Shown here: piece by piece, positions 42,765 to 52,141 of the stretch | Layout: the number at the start of each line of letters is the position of its first letter | How positions within the stretch are numbered: the stretch's first letter is position 1 | Source: Devosia sp. FJ2-5-3 | GTDB lineage: Bacteria > Pseudomonadota > Alphaproteobacteria > Rhizobiales > Devosiaceae | Direction of reading: 5' to 3' | Assembly (NCBI RefSeq): GCF_029201545.1 | Contig: NZ_CP104007.1 | Coordinates: 2,576,501 to 2,640,500, forward strand | DNA length: 64,000 nt | The notes under the pieces: model-generated | What the model was told of the DNA's origin: nothing | Seen by the model: only the letters and a program-made list of their open reading frames with translations | Databases searched by the model: none | Position numbers and translations under genes: made by a program

Positions 42765-43736
42765 CTAGAGTTTCACGCGGGGATCGATCTTGGCGTAGAT
42801 CAGATCGACGATGAGATTGAGGGAGATGAAGACCAGGGCCAGCACAACCACGGCAGCCTGAACGACCGGGATGTCACGCTGGTTGATCGCGTTGAAGATC
42901 AACCGGCCGATGCCTGGCCAGGAGAACACCATTTCCACCACGACCACGCCGCCGATGAGGAAGCCGAATTCGAGACCGATCATGGTCACCACCGGCAACC
43001 AGGCATTTCGCAGGGCGTGCCGCACGACCACGGCATATTCGCTGATACCCTTTGCCCGGGCGGTGCGCACGAAATCCTGGCCAAGCACTTCGAGCATGGA
43101 CGAGCGGACCAGACGGGCATTGCGCGAGATCGAATAGAAGGCAACGGCAAAGCCGGGCATGATCAGATAGTAGAGCGTCTGCGGCAACTGGCTGAACGCA
43201 CGGCCGAAATCGCCCTGCACCAGCGGCATTATGAACGGCACATGCCCGGAAATCGGGAAAATGCGCAATTGCAGGCCGAAGAACATGATCATCATGATGC
43301 CGAGCCAGAAACTCGGTATCGACTGACCCGCCATGGCAACTGTCATGATGGAGCCATCGACAGGGCTGCCGCGGTTGAGCGCAGCAGCAACACCGAGCGG
43401 GATGGCGACGACGATCGCCAATATCATGGCGAACAGCGTCAATTCCAGGGTGGCCGGCAATGCCTCCATGACGGCCTCGATGGCCGGGCGCTTGTAGGAC
43501 AGCGAGTTGCCGAAATCTCCCTGAACCAGATTGCCCAGGAACGACAGATATTGCTCATGCAAAGGTCTATCAAAGCCTAGTGCCTGGCGGGTGCGGGCGA
43601 TCTCTTCCGCGGTGGCGCGCTCGCTGACATAAAGATAGGTTGGGTCGCCGCTCATCTGCAGGGCGGAAAACGTGATCAGCGTCACGCCGATGATGACGAT
43701 CAGGCTCTGGAGCAGGCGACGGACGATAAAGGTCAT
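42765..43736 (-). CDS. ABC transporter permease, DppB/OppB type
   Basis: 323 residues. The start MTFIVRRLLQSLIVIIGVTLITF is typical of DppB; the cytoplasmic coupling loop is DFVRTARAKGISEYAVVVRHALRNAWLP (blocks: DFVRTARAKGIS, RHALRNAWLP). Pairs with the DppC-like protein 10 bases downstream. Preceded by a strong hairpin after the binding-protein gene. Confidence 0.9.
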   Translation of the reverse strand: MTFIVRRLLQSLIVIIGVTLITFSALQMSGDPTYLYVSERATAEEIARTRQALGFDRPLHEQYLSFLGNLVQGDFGNSLSYKRPAIEAVMEALPATLELTLFAMILAIVVAIPLGVAAALNRGSPVDGSIMTVAMAGQSIPSFWLGIMMIMFFGLQLRIFPISGHVPFIMPLVQGDFGRAFSQLPQTLYYLIMPGFAVAFYSISRNARLVRSSMLEVLGQDFVRTARAKGISEYAVVVRHALRNAWLPVVTMIGLEFGFLIGGVVVVEMVFSWPGIGRLIFNAINQRDIPVVQAAVVVLALVFISLNLIVDLIYAKIDPRVKL

Positions 43737-43762
43737 ACGATGCGGCCTTCATTGTGGGATGT

Positions 43763-43786
43763 GCGCGCGGCGTCATCGCCGCGCGC
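43763..43786 (-). other. hairpin following binding-protein gene
   Basis: GCGCGCGGCG/CGCCGCGCGC, 10-bp perfect stem with a TCAT loop, 10 bases after the second binding-protein stop and before dppB. No U-tract. Confidence 0.7.
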
Positions 43787-43796
43787 GGTTCAGGTT

Positions 43797-45347
43797 TTAG
43801 CTCTGCGCCAGGGTAGCGTAGAAGAGGTCGATTTCTTCGTCACGACGCGGTTCCCAATTGATCCGGTTCGAGACGCCGTAGAAGTCAGGCTGGAAGTAGA
43901 GCTGCAGCCACGGGCCTTCTTCGTAGAAGAGCTTGAGCATGCGGTTGATCACCGGACGAGCGGCTTCCGGGCTCTCGGCCGAGCGGGCGATTTCCCAGTC
44001 GGCGAACCAGCGCGGATCCGTCCAGCTCTGATAGTTGGTCGCTGCGTCGGGCGTGGAGAACAGGCTCATGTCGTAGAGCGGGTTCCAGGTCACACCACCC
44101 TGCCCGAGGAAGAAGAGCGGGCCCATTTCCTTAGTGCGAAGCAGCGGCGAATAGACCGAGGCCCATTCGAGAAGTTCGACTTCGGTTTCAACGCCGACGT
44201 CGGTCAGCATCTGGCCGATGGCCTGGACCACCGAGGCGTCAGCCAGGTAGCGGCCGCGCGGGCCCTGCAGGCGGATCGAGAACCGAACGCCGTTTTCGCC
44301 GCGGGGGTAGCCTGCCTCATCCAGCAGCTTCTCGGCCATTTCCGGATCATACGGGATTGGCTTGAGATCGGGGTTGCCGTTGGGCGGGTTGACGAGGCTC
44401 GTCATGCGCTCGCAGCTGGTTCCGAGCAATTGCTCGCAGATGCCGGGGACGTCGACGGCATATTGGAGAGCGAAACGGACCTTGGGATCCTGGATTTCCT
44501 TGGCGCCGGGCATGTCGGCAACCTTTTCACCCAGGTTGAAGCCGATCTGCATGCGGCGGGTACCGCTGACGGCGCGAACCTTCGAGCTGCCGGAGGCGTC
44601 GATAGCGCCGACCTGGTCGGGAGACACGTTGGTGATGATGTCGACATTGCCAGCGATGAGTTCTGCCGTACGGGTAGAAGCCTCGGGAATGATGCGGAAG
44701 ATGATGTTGTCGAAATTGCCCGGATCCTGGACCTTTTCGAGCACGATCTCGCTGCCGCGATCCCACCTGGCGATGCGGTAGGAGCCGGAGCCGATCGGGT
44801 TGGAGGCGGCGTCCTCGGCGGTCTTGCCCTCGTAGCTGTCCTTGCAGTGGATATAGACCTGGGCGAGCATGCCCAGTGCAAGGGTGGTCGGCGACTTGAC
44901 GTTGATCTCAACGTTCAGGTCATCGATGGCCACTGCGGAGTCGAAGCCGAGCGTGGTGTAGACGAAGCCCGGGGTGTTGCCGGTGAAGGCATTCGCCGGA
45001 TCGGCTGCACGGTTGAAGGAATAGGCCACGTCCTCGGCGGTGAGGGCTTCACCATCGTGGCAGGTCAGGCCTTCCTTGAGCTTGAAATTATACGTCAGGC
45101 CGTCTTCGCTGACCTTGGTGTCCTCGACCAGGTAGGGCTGGACCACACCCTCATAGGTCACCTGGAACAGCGTGGCGAACAGGTGCTTGGCAATGTTGGC
45201 ATTGTCCCGGCTCGAGATCTGAGCGGGGTCGAACGTCGACGCATCGGCGCTCAGGCCAACCACAATCGTGTTTTCCGGGGGGGCTGCCATGACAGGCGCG
45301 CTTAATGCGGCAAGCGCAACGCCCGAGAGTAGGAGCTTTTTGAACAT
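43797..45347 (-). CDS. family 5 ABC substrate-binding protein (tandem copy 2)
   Basis: 516 residues with a Sec signal (MFKKLLLSGVALAALSAPVMA). The mature part starts NTIVVGLSADASTFDPAQISSRDNANIAKH, closely parallel to the neighbouring copy 1. Large three-lobed DppA/OppA-type receptor for peptides or glycosylated and ureido compounds. It is close enough to copy 1 along its length to be a tandem duplicate. Two receptors feeding one channel would broaden the substrate range. Confidence 0.9.
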   Translation of the reverse strand: MFKKLLLSGVALAALSAPVMAAPPENTIVVGLSADASTFDPAQISSRDNANIAKHLFATLFQVTYEGVVQPYLVEDTKVSEDGLTYNFKLKEGLTCHDGEALTAEDVAYSFNRAADPANAFTGNTPGFVYTTLGFDSAVAIDDLNVEINVKSPTTLALGMLAQVYIHCKDSYEGKTAEDAASNPIGSGSYRIARWDRGSEIVLEKVQDPGNFDNIIFRIIPEASTRTAELIAGNVDIITNVSPDQVGAIDASGSSKVRAVSGTRRMQIGFNLGEKVADMPGAKEIQDPKVRFALQYAVDVPGICEQLLGTSCERMTSLVNPPNGNPDLKPIPYDPEMAEKLLDEAGYPRGENGVRFSIRLQGPRGRYLADASVVQAIGQMLTDVGVETEVELLEWASVYSPLLRTKEMGPLFFLGQGGVTWNPLYDMSLFSTPDAATNYQSWTDPRWFADWEIARSAESPEAARPVINRMLKLFYEEGPWLQLYFQPDFYGVSNRINWEPRRDEEIDLFYATLAQS

Positions 45348-45373
45348 CTGATTATCCTATGACGCATTTTGTC

Positions 45374-45397
45374 GGCGCGGGCGGGGCAGCCCGCGCC
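45374..45397 (-). other. hairpin between the tandem binding-protein genes
   Basis: GGCGCGGGC/GCCCGCGCC, 9-bp perfect stem, 6-base loop, 10 bases after the stop of copy 1. No U-tract. Probably tunes the mRNA level of copy 1 relative to copy 2. Confidence 0.68.
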
Positions 45398-45407
45398 AGT
45401 TATCGGG

Positions 45408-46967
45408 TCAGTTCGACGCGATCTTGGTGTCGAAGAGATAGACCTTCTCGTCGCGACGCGGCTGGAAGTCGACGCGCTTGGACACACCATAGAAGTCAGG
45501 CTGGAAGTACAGCATCAGCCACGGCGGATCGTTGTAGAAGACTTCGAGCATGCGATCGATGACGACGCGGCGTTCTTCATCGGTCGTGGCAGCCGCAATT
45601 TCGGCCCAACCATCGAACCATTCAGGATTGCTCCAGTCGGTGTAGTTAGTGCCTGCGTCAGGAGTAGACAGATCGGTCATGTCGTAGAGCGGGCTCCACG
45701 TACCGCCACCGCTGCCGAGCAGGAACATGGGACCGGCATCGTGGGCGCTGATCAGCGGCACGTAGACGGATGCCCATTCGAGCAGTTCGACATTGGTCTG
45801 GACGCCGATGTCGGACAGGTACTGGCCGACGGCCAGGGCGACGTTGGCGTCGTTGAGGTAGCGACCACGCGGGGCCTGCATGGTGATCTCGAAGCGAACC
45901 CCGTCTTCACCGCGCGGATAGCCGGCTTCGTCGAGGAGCTTTTCCGCCATTTCCGGATCGTAGGGATAGGGCGAAAGAGACTTGTTGTCGTTCGGCGGGT
46001 TCACCAGGCCATTGGCGCGGGTGCATTCGAAGTTCAGCAGCTGCGAGCAGATTGCCGGAACGTCCACTGCATACTGCAGCGCCACGCGCACGGCGGTATC
46101 CTGGATGGCCTTGCCGCCTTCGCTACCTTCGGCAAAGTCTTCCCGCTGGTTGAAACCGACATAGATGCGACGGGTGCCCTGCACCGCCTTGACTTCGGCA
46201 TTGCCGGAGTTGTTGACGGCATCGAGCTGGTCCGGTGCGACATTGGTGATGATGTCGACATTGCCGGCGATGAGCTCGGCCGAACGGGTCGAGGCTTCCG
46301 GGATGATGCGCCAGATGATGTTCTGGGCGTTGGCTTCGTCTTCCTTGACCCGTTCCAGCACGACCTGGCTACCGCGATCCCACGAAGCAAGCTTGTAGGG
46401 ACCCGAGCCGACGGGCTTGCTGGCAGCGTCTTCGAGGGACATTGCCTCGTAGCTGTCCTTGCAGTGGATGAACACTTCGGCGATCAGGCCGAAGGACACC
46501 GGGTTCTTCTGGCCAAGATTGATCTTGACCTCGCGGTCGCTGATCGCTTCCGCGCCGGCGAACTGGATCGAGGAATAGACGAAGCCTGGCGTATTGCCGG
46601 TGAAGGCATTGGCCGGGTCAGCAGCACGGTTGAACGAATAGGCGGCGTCTTCTGCAGTCAGCGCTTCGCCGTCCTCGCAAACGAGGCCTTCGCGCAGCGT
46701 GTAGGTGTAGGACTTGCCGTCTTCTGCCTCGACATAGCTCTCGGCCAGATCCGGCACGATCTCACCAGCAGGGGTGATTTCGTACAGGGTGCCGAAGATA
46801 TGCTTGGCGATGTTCGAGTTGTCGCGGCTGGAGATCGCCGCTGGATCGAAGGTGTTGGCGTCTGCGCTGATACCGACGGTGATGGTATCGGCGGACTGTG
46901 CCATGACGAGCGTCGGCGCGGCAAAAACCGCGACGCCTGCCATGAGCAAAGCTCTTATTTTGGTCAT
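45408..46967 (-). CDS. family 5 ABC substrate-binding protein (tandem copy 1)
   Basis: 519 residues; start at the ATG giving MTKIRALLMAGVAVFAAPTLVMAQ, a clean Sec signal behind GGAGTTACTCGTA; a longer upstream frame would bury the signal and is rejected. The mature part begins DTITVGISADANTFDPAAISSRDNSN. DppA/OppA-type receptor and first gene of the transporter run. The 219 bases upstream should hold its promoter; I found no copy there of the GATTGTCGACAATC palindrome. Confidence 0.9.
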   Translation of the reverse strand: MTKIRALLMAGVAVFAAPTLVMAQSADTITVGISADANTFDPAAISSRDNSNIAKHIFGTLYEITPAGEIVPDLAESYVEAEDGKSYTYTLREGLVCEDGEALTAEDAAYSFNRAADPANAFTGNTPGFVYSSIQFAGAEAISDREVKINLGQKNPVSFGLIAEVFIHCKDSYEAMSLEDAASKPVGSGPYKLASWDRGSQVVLERVKEDEANAQNIIWRIIPEASTRSAELIAGNVDIITNVAPDQLDAVNNSGNAEVKAVQGTRRIYVGFNQREDFAEGSEGGKAIQDTAVRVALQYAVDVPAICSQLLNFECTRANGLVNPPNDNKSLSPYPYDPEMAEKLLDEAGYPRGEDGVRFEITMQAPRGRYLNDANVALAVGQYLSDIGVQTNVELLEWASVYVPLISAHDAGPMFLLGSGGGTWSPLYDMTDLSTPDAGTNYTDWSNPEWFDGWAEIAAATTDEERRVVIDRMLEVFYNDPPWLMLYFQPDFYGVSKRVDFQPRRDEKVYLFDTKIASN

Positions 46968-47186
46968 TACGAGTAACTCCCTGTTGAATGGATCTTGCGT
47001 CCTGTGTTCCCGCGCAGGCCGCTTTCCTATGGATTTGCGGAGACATCCCCGCAGATCCCGTTCGTCTACCCTTCGCCCTGATGGCCATGCCACCCAGGTC
47101 CTGTGGGGTCGGCCCCGCACTCGCGCAAGGCGCCCGCTTTCAGTGCCCACGACGCTCTTCGAGCCGTGGATTTTAGTCATACGCTC

Positions 47187-48257
47187 TCAGGCTTGCTCCG
47201 GTTGGGGCGCTGGATTTGAGCGGCTGACTTTTCCATTCGGACCGCTTGCGGCTCCGAATTCGGCGATATCGACCGAACGATTTTCGGTCGACGAAATAAT
47301 GCAGGCTTCCACCATCTGCAGCGACCGCAGATGGTCGCGGCCGGAACACTGAAGCTCGGCTTCCCCCTTGAGGGCGGCAACAAAGGCCTCCAGCAGGGCG
47401 ACGGCGTCGTGGTACCACTGCTCGTATTCCGGCAACGCCACGCTGGTCAGAGCGGCGTCCTGCTGCAGGGCGTAGTGAAGGTCGCCGAACTGGTCGTTCT
47501 GGACGATCACGCCCTGGGCGCATTCATGGCGCCAGGTGAAGCTGGGCTCCTGCCAGTTCGACTGCCAGAGGCCCTGGTAGTTCACGATCACGCCATTAGC
47601 GAAGGTGAACAGCGCGCTGACATTGGCGTCGTCGGCATACATCGACCAGCTTGGATTGAAGGTCTTGGCGTAAACCGAGACCAGCTCCGACTGGTAGACA
47701 TAGCGCATCAGGTCGAAGTGGTGGATCGACTGTTCCCACAGCATGGGCTGGGCCATGGTCAGCGGATATTTGTTCAGACGCGCCAGCGTCCCATCCCGCC
47801 AACGCTCATAGGTGAAGCGGGAAAACTCCGGCTTGCCGACCGTCGTCCCGAACAGCGACATGGTCCGTTGCGTTACCGGCAGATAACGGAAATTGAGCCC
47901 GACCATCAGCGGAATGCCGGCTTCCTCGGCCATTTCGACATAGCGCTTGGCCAGCGGAACGCTGTCCGCCAGTGGCTTTTCGGCGAGAATGGGCAGCTTG
48001 GCGCGGCACGCCGCCTCCATCTGGGCCTCGCGGCCACCGGGCGGCGTGATCAGGACGATGGCGTCAGCTTCGATCTTGCCGACGATGTCGAGATCGGCGG
48101 ACGCGATGGCCTCGGGCCACTGGGCCAGGGCGCGCTCGCGCGCGGCTTCACTCGGATCGATCAGCCCGACAATGGTGCAATCGGGATTGTCCCTGATCAC
48201 GCGCATCCAGAACTGGGCCCGGGCGCCAAGCCCGACAAGAATGAGACGGAGTGTCAT
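47187..48257 (-). CDS. Gfo/Idh/MocA family oxidoreductase
   Basis: 356 residues. GLGARA at 9-14 as dinucleotide loop, EKP at 93-95, and WEQSIHHFDLMRYV with the usual His/Asp pair. Its start overlaps the epimerase stop by 4 bases. Last gene of the ten-gene run that starts at the M32 peptidase. A sugar or cyclitol-like part of the substrate is the likely target. Confidence 0.87.
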   Translation of the reverse strand: MTLRLILVGLGARAQFWMRVIRDNPDCTIVGLIDPSEAARERALAQWPEAIASADLDIVGKIEADAIVLITPPGGREAQMEAACRAKLPILAEKPLADSVPLAKRYVEMAEEAGIPLMVGLNFRYLPVTQRTMSLFGTTVGKPEFSRFTYERWRDGTLARLNKYPLTMAQPMLWEQSIHHFDLMRYVYQSELVSVYAKTFNPSWSMYADDANVSALFTFANGVIVNYQGLWQSNWQEPSFTWRHECAQGVIVQNDQFGDLHYALQQDAALTSVALPEYEQWYHDAVALLEAFVAALKGEAELQCSGRDHLRSLQMVEACIISSTENRSVDIAEFGAASGPNGKVSRSNPAPQPEQA

Positions 48258-49156
48258 GGGCGGTCCTCCATGACCGAATTGAGACCGGTGGCGAGCGAGG
48301 TCCAGCCAAAGAGGTCGGCTGGCGGAACGATTTCGCTGGTCATGGGCACACGATAGTCGACACCGTCGCCGAGCCGGACCTCGACGCCGTATTTTGCGGC
48401 AATCATCTCGGCAAGCTCGACATCGTCGATATCCTCGCCCGAGGTGAAATGGATGACGCCGGAAATGGCGGGCTGGCGGTCGAGAAGCGCCAGCAGGGCC
48501 TTGGGCAGGTCCGGACCATAGGTCCAGTCCCGGCGCGAGCGTGGCAGGTCAACGACAATGGCATCGCCATTGCGCCCCGCTTCGATCCAGCGACGGAGTG
48601 GCGACATGTGCTGACGGGTCTGGCGCACGCGCTCGCCCGGGCCATAGATGGGGCCGAGGCGGATAGCGATGGCCCGCATCTCTCCGGGCAATTCGGCTTC
48701 GAGCAGAAGCTCCCCTGCCCGCTTGGCGACGGCATAGGGAATGGTCGCGCGTGCCGGCGTGCTTTCGAGCAGCACCCCATCGGCATCCTCGGACCGGAAC
48801 ACACCGGAGGAAGACAAGAGCACGAAATCGGTCGCTCCGCAGGCGCGCGCCTTGGCGAGAGCCGCAAGGGTAGTCTCGCAATTGATGCGCAGGCAATCAA
48901 ACGCGGTCAGGCCTGTCTCGGGCGATGGCGAGGTAATCGCCGCGCCATGAATGACGAGGTCGAAGGCCCCCAGGCCGTCCAGCACTTCGGCCGTAATATC
49001 GCTTTCGACAAGCTCGGCACCGGCCAGACTGGCCCGGGCAAATTCGTCGAAAAACTGGTCGAGGCCAGTCACCGCATAGCCGGCCTCGAGCAGGCCCCTC
49101 GTGAGGAACCCACCGACGAACCCACCAGCTCCGGTAACAAGGGCGCGACGCGTCAT
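48254..49156 (-). CDS. NAD-dependent epimerase/dehydratase (extended SDR)
   Basis: 300 residues. TGAGGFVGG at 7-15 binds NAD, SSSGVFRSED carries the catalytic Ser region, YAVAK the Tyr/Lys pair, and RLGPIYGPGERVR the usual loop after it. Acts on a sugar or sugar-like alcohol, often nucleotide-linked. It overlaps the GntR gene (4 bases) and the Gfo/Idh gene (4 bases), so all three are co-translated. Confidence 0.86.
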   Translation of the reverse strand: MTRRALVTGAGGFVGGFLTRGLLEAGYAVTGLDQFFDEFARASLAGAELVESDITAEVLDGLGAFDLVIHGAAITSPSPETGLTAFDCLRINCETTLAALAKARACGATDFVLLSSSGVFRSEDADGVLLESTPARATIPYAVAKRAGELLLEAELPGEMRAIAIRLGPIYGPGERVRQTRQHMSPLRRWIEAGRNGDAIVVDLPRSRRDWTYGPDLPKALLALLDRQPAISGVIHFTSGEDIDDVELAEMIAAKYGVEVRLGDGVDYRVPMTSEIVPPADLFGWTSLATGLNSVMEDRP

Positions 49157-49830
49157 GGCTCGATCCCCAATTCTTCTGGGCGGATCTGGGCCGCGGATCG
49201 CGTGTGGTCGGAGATGAGGGAGATCGCCCTGATCATGTCCCCATGCTCGATCGCATCGAGGATCGGCGGATGATTGGCGGCCACCTGGCGCAGGTCACGA
49301 TTGGCGCTGTTGCGCAGGGCCATGATCTGCCGGATGCGCAGATAGAGGTTGTCCCACATGCTCAGCATCAGTGCGTGGTCGGCCAATCTGATCAGGTCGC
49401 GATGAAATTCCTCATCCGCCTGCATCAAGCTCAAGAAGTCACCGCGCTCGGCCGCGTCGAACATGTTGTCGCTGTGGATGCGCAGAACCGAGACGTCGGC
49501 TTTGCGTTCGACGATCCGACGGATCGCAAAGGCCTCGAACTGCTCGCGAAGGCTGTAGAGTTCTTCGACTTCTTTGACCGTCAGCGGCTTAACGCGCTTG
49601 CCCTTATAGGGCACGCTTTCGATCAGTCCGTCCGCTTCCAGAATCTGGATCGCTTCGCGCACCGGCGCCCGCGACACGTTGAGCTGCTCGGCAAGAGCCA
49701 TCTCCACGATCGGGGTACCAGGACGCATGGTCCCGTTCACGATTGCCTTCCGGATAATCTCCGCCACCGAGACGCGCAGGGGCACATTCTCGATGCGGGA
49801 GATTTCGGAAGCGGGACCTGCGATGCTCAT
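49153..49830 (-). CDS. GntR family regulator with FCD domain (region E)
   Basis: 225 residues. Winged helix with PGTPIVEMALAEQLNVSRAPVREAIQILEADGLI (blocks: EMALAEQLNVSRAPVREA, LEADGLI) and a helical FCD effector domain. It lies inside the operon it probably controls, directly abutting the dapA-like gene. The best operator candidate is GATTGTCGACAATC at 56460-56473, between the two arms of the locus. Confidence 0.88.
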   Translation of the reverse strand: MSIAGPASEISRIENVPLRVSVAEIIRKAIVNGTMRPGTPIVEMALAEQLNVSRAPVREAIQILEADGLIESVPYKGKRVKPLTVKEVEELYSLREQFEAFAIRRIVERKADVSVLRIHSDNMFDAAERGDFLSLMQADEEFHRDLIRLADHALMLSMWDNLYLRIRQIMALRNSANRDLRQVAANHPPILDAIEHGDMIRAISLISDHTRSAAQIRPEELGIEP

Positions 49831-50727
49831 TTAGACCTCAGTCGCTGCGAGCTGGACGGCGCGTTCGATTGCCGAATGGTGGGAGTCCGCGAGCTTTACG
49901 AAGGGCGGACGGACGATGGCGTAATTGGGGTCGTTATGGCGGGCGGCCGCTGCGGCCTTGATCGCCGGGATCAGGGGCAGGCCTTCAAAGATCTTGCGAA
50001 CTTCTGTGACGCCAGCCGCGATTGCCGCTTCCTTCTCCGTGCCAAGCGCTGCCATCAACGCCTTGATATTGCGTGCATTGACGTTGGCCGAGGCGCTGAT
50101 GCACCCTGCCCCGCCGGCGGCGACATTCTGCGGGATAAGCGCCTCGGACGCGGAATAGACGTCGAGCTCGGGGAAGGCCTTGATGACCGAATGGGTGTTT
50201 TCCCAATTGCCCGAGCTGTCCTTGAGGCCGACGAAAATGCCAGGGAACTTGGCCATCAGCGCTTCGATCAGCGTCAGGGTCACCGGCACGCCGGTCATCT
50301 GCGGGATGTGGTAAAGGTAAATCTTCAGCTTGGCATCGCCCACGGCATCGATGATGGCGGCAAAACTGTCGACGATGCCCTGTTCCGGTACGCCCTTGTA
50401 ATAGAACGGCGGCAGCGACAGGGTGCCCAGGCACCCGCGCGACACGGCGTGGCGCGTCAACGCGATGCTGTCCGGCAGCGCAGCGCACCCGGTGCCCGGA
50501 ATGAGCCGATCTGCAGCAACACCGCTATCGATCAGTGCATCGAGCAATTCGATCCGCTCGCCGACGGACATGGAGTTGGCTTCGCTGGTCGTCCCGAAAG
50601 GCGCCAGGCCGTCGGCACCGTCTGCGAGCAGAGCCTGGGAATTGGCAATGAACCGATCCGTGTCGATGCTCAAATCCGCCTTGAAGGGCGTGATCGCAGG
50701 GACATAGAGTTTTGGCGTTCGGGTCAT
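49831..50727 (-). CDS. dihydrodipicolinate synthase/N-acetylneuraminate lyase family protein
   Basis: 298 residues. Class I aldolase: Schiff-base Lys169 in FVGLKDSSG, Tyr139 in IYLYHIP and GTTSEA at 45-50, where the family normally has GTTGE. It would make or cleave a C-C bond to a pyruvate-like unit. The catabolic setting argues for a lyase (as with keto-deoxy sugar acids or hydroxyproline-type products) rather than lysine synthesis. Ends exactly where the GntR gene starts. Confidence 0.86.
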   Translation of the reverse strand: MTRTPKLYVPAITPFKADLSIDTDRFIANSQALLADGADGLAPFGTTSEANSMSVGERIELLDALIDSGVAADRLIPGTGCAALPDSIALTRHAVSRGCLGTLSLPPFYYKGVPEQGIVDSFAAIIDAVGDAKLKIYLYHIPQMTGVPVTLTLIEALMAKFPGIFVGLKDSSGNWENTHSVIKAFPELDVYSASEALIPQNVAAGGAGCISASANVNARNIKALMAALGTEKEAAIAAGVTEVRKIFEGLPLIPAIKAAAAARHNDPNYAIVRPPFVKLADSHHSAIERAVQLAATEV

Positions 50728-50730
50728 CGG

Positions 50731-51207
50731 TTAATCCTGAGAAACAAGGGTGACAGCAGGGATGGCGACGAACTCGTCGTCATCGTCCCGGCCGCGCCAC
50801 ATGAGAACGGCGAAGGCGCCGGCGCGATCGAGCACGGATGCACCCGCATGCCAGACGGTGGATTTGTAGATCGTGCCCAGCGAACTGGGCACGATGAAGC
50901 TGCGCAGGCCGTCGAGGTCCGGGCTTCCATCGGCAAGCGAGGGGGCCACGGTCACGATGTAGCGTTCGACATCGAGCGGCACGAAACACTGCGCCGCGTG
51001 TGGATGCCGTTCCAGCTTGGTGATGGGCGCCGGCAATTGCGTCGGCGCCATCGAGTTGACGTGGAAGACCGGTGCCAGCCCCTCGCCGCCCAGCCAGTCG
51101 GAAAAGAAGCGGCGTTCGCCATGGGCATCCGGGCGACGGATGAACGTGCCGAATGGCGCAAACTCTTCGACGCTGGGGATTGGCTCGAGCCGGACGGTCC
51201 GCGTCAT
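50731..51207 (-). CDS. allA: ureidoglycolate lyase family protein (AllA-like)
   Basis: 158 residues from ATG (MTRTVRLEPIPS). The central LERHPHAAQCFVPLD, then RSFIVPSSLGTIYKSTVWHAG, correspond to the cupin-like active-site strands of AllA. AllA splits ureidoglycolate into glyoxylate and urea. It overlaps the puuE-like gene as ATGA, placing two ureide enzymes side by side. The true substrate may be another ureido acid. Confidence 0.8.
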   Translation of the reverse strand: MTRTVRLEPIPSVEEFAPFGTFIRRPDAHGERRFFSDWLGGEGLAPVFHVNSMAPTQLPAPITKLERHPHAAQCFVPLDVERYIVTVAPSLADGSPDLDGLRSFIVPSSLGTIYKSTVWHAGASVLDRAGAFAVLMWRGRDDDDEFVAIPAVTLVSQD

Positions 51208-52109
51208 GCTGCACCGCCTGCGGGCATGACCTGGCGCCAATGGGCCGCGATGTCGGCACGCTTGGCGATCCACACGCCATCGCGCTTGCTGATATGGTCG
51301 ATGAACTTGACCAGGCCAGCAAACCGGCCGGGGTGGCCGATGACGCGCGGATGCAGGCCAACCGACATCATGCGCGGGGTCGTCTTGCCCTCTGCATGAA
51401 GCACCTCGAAGGTTTCGATCAGGAACGCGGCGTAGTCTGCCGGGTTCTCGATACCGCCACCCGCCAGGAACTTGGCGTCATTGGTCACCAGCGAGTACGG
51501 CACGACCAGGTGCTGCTTGCCCGTGACTTCCGTCCAGTAAGGGACCTCGTCATTATAGGCATCGCTGTCGTAGCCATAGCCACCGTGCTCGACGACAAGG
51601 CGTCGGGTCCGTTCGCTGCGGCTGTAGCGGCAATACCATCCTGCAGGTGCACGACCGATGACGCGAAGGATCGTGTCATAGGCCTTGGCGATGTGCTCGC
51701 GCTCGGTCGCCTCGTCGAGCCTGTAGTGCTCGATCCAGCGATAGCCGTGGGCAGCCACGTCCCAGTCGGTTGCGGCGATGGCTTCAGCCACCTCCGCATT
51801 GCGTTCGAGCGCCAGGGCAGCGGCAAAGATCGTCACCGGGAGATCGCGATCCCGGAACAATCGGAACAGACGCCAGAACCCGACCCGGGAGCCGTACTCG
51901 TACATGCTCTCGGATGCGAGATCGCGGTCACCCTGGGGCACGCGCGGGGCGGAGACCTCGATGAGGGCAGATTCGGAGCGTCCGTCTCCCTCACCGACCG
52001 AATATTCGGATCCCTCTTCGTAGTTGAGGACGAAGTTGACGGCCACCCCGGCATTGCCGGGCCAGCGGACGGTTGGGGGCCGGTTGGCATATCCCACGAA
52101 ATCGCGCAT
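51204..52109 (-). CDS. puuE: polysaccharide-deacetylase-fold allantoinase (PuuE-like)
   Basis: 301 residues from the ATG behind CAGGAAGCAAAC; a GTG ten codons upstream is less likely. RDFVGYANRPP at 2-12 and VAVNFVLNYEEGSE are hallmarks of PuuE. NodB-like fold with AAHGYRWIEHY and YDSDAYNDEVPYW. PuuE opens the allantoin ring to allantoate. With the AllA-like gene this suggests hydrolysis of a hydantoin or ureide ring, although the rest of purine breakdown is not in the window. Confidence 0.82.
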   Translation of the reverse strand: MRDFVGYANRPPTVRWPGNAGVAVNFVLNYEEGSEYSVGEGDGRSESALIEVSAPRVPQGDRDLASESMYEYGSRVGFWRLFRLFRDRDLPVTIFAAALALERNAEVAEAIAATDWDVAAHGYRWIEHYRLDEATEREHIAKAYDTILRVIGRAPAGWYCRYSRSERTRRLVVEHGGYGYDSDAYNDEVPYWTEVTGKQHLVVPYSLVTNDAKFLAGGGIENPADYAAFLIETFEVLHAEGKTTPRMMSVGLHPRVIGHPGRFAGLVKFIDHISKRDGVWIAKRADIAAHWRQVMPAGGAA

Positions 52110-52141
52110 GTTTGCTTCCTGCCCTGCCCCGGTACCCACCT

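Noticed and set aside
46968..47186. Small gene in the 219-base gap upstream of the first tandem receptor
   Set aside because: An in-frame extension exists but would bury the Sec signal; no ribosome site or domain supports a separate gene.
49204..51399. A 731-codon plus-strand open frame across GntR, DapA-like, AllA-like and PuuE-like genes
   Set aside because: It spans four recognisable minus-strand genes, has no family motif and is a GC-driven shadow.
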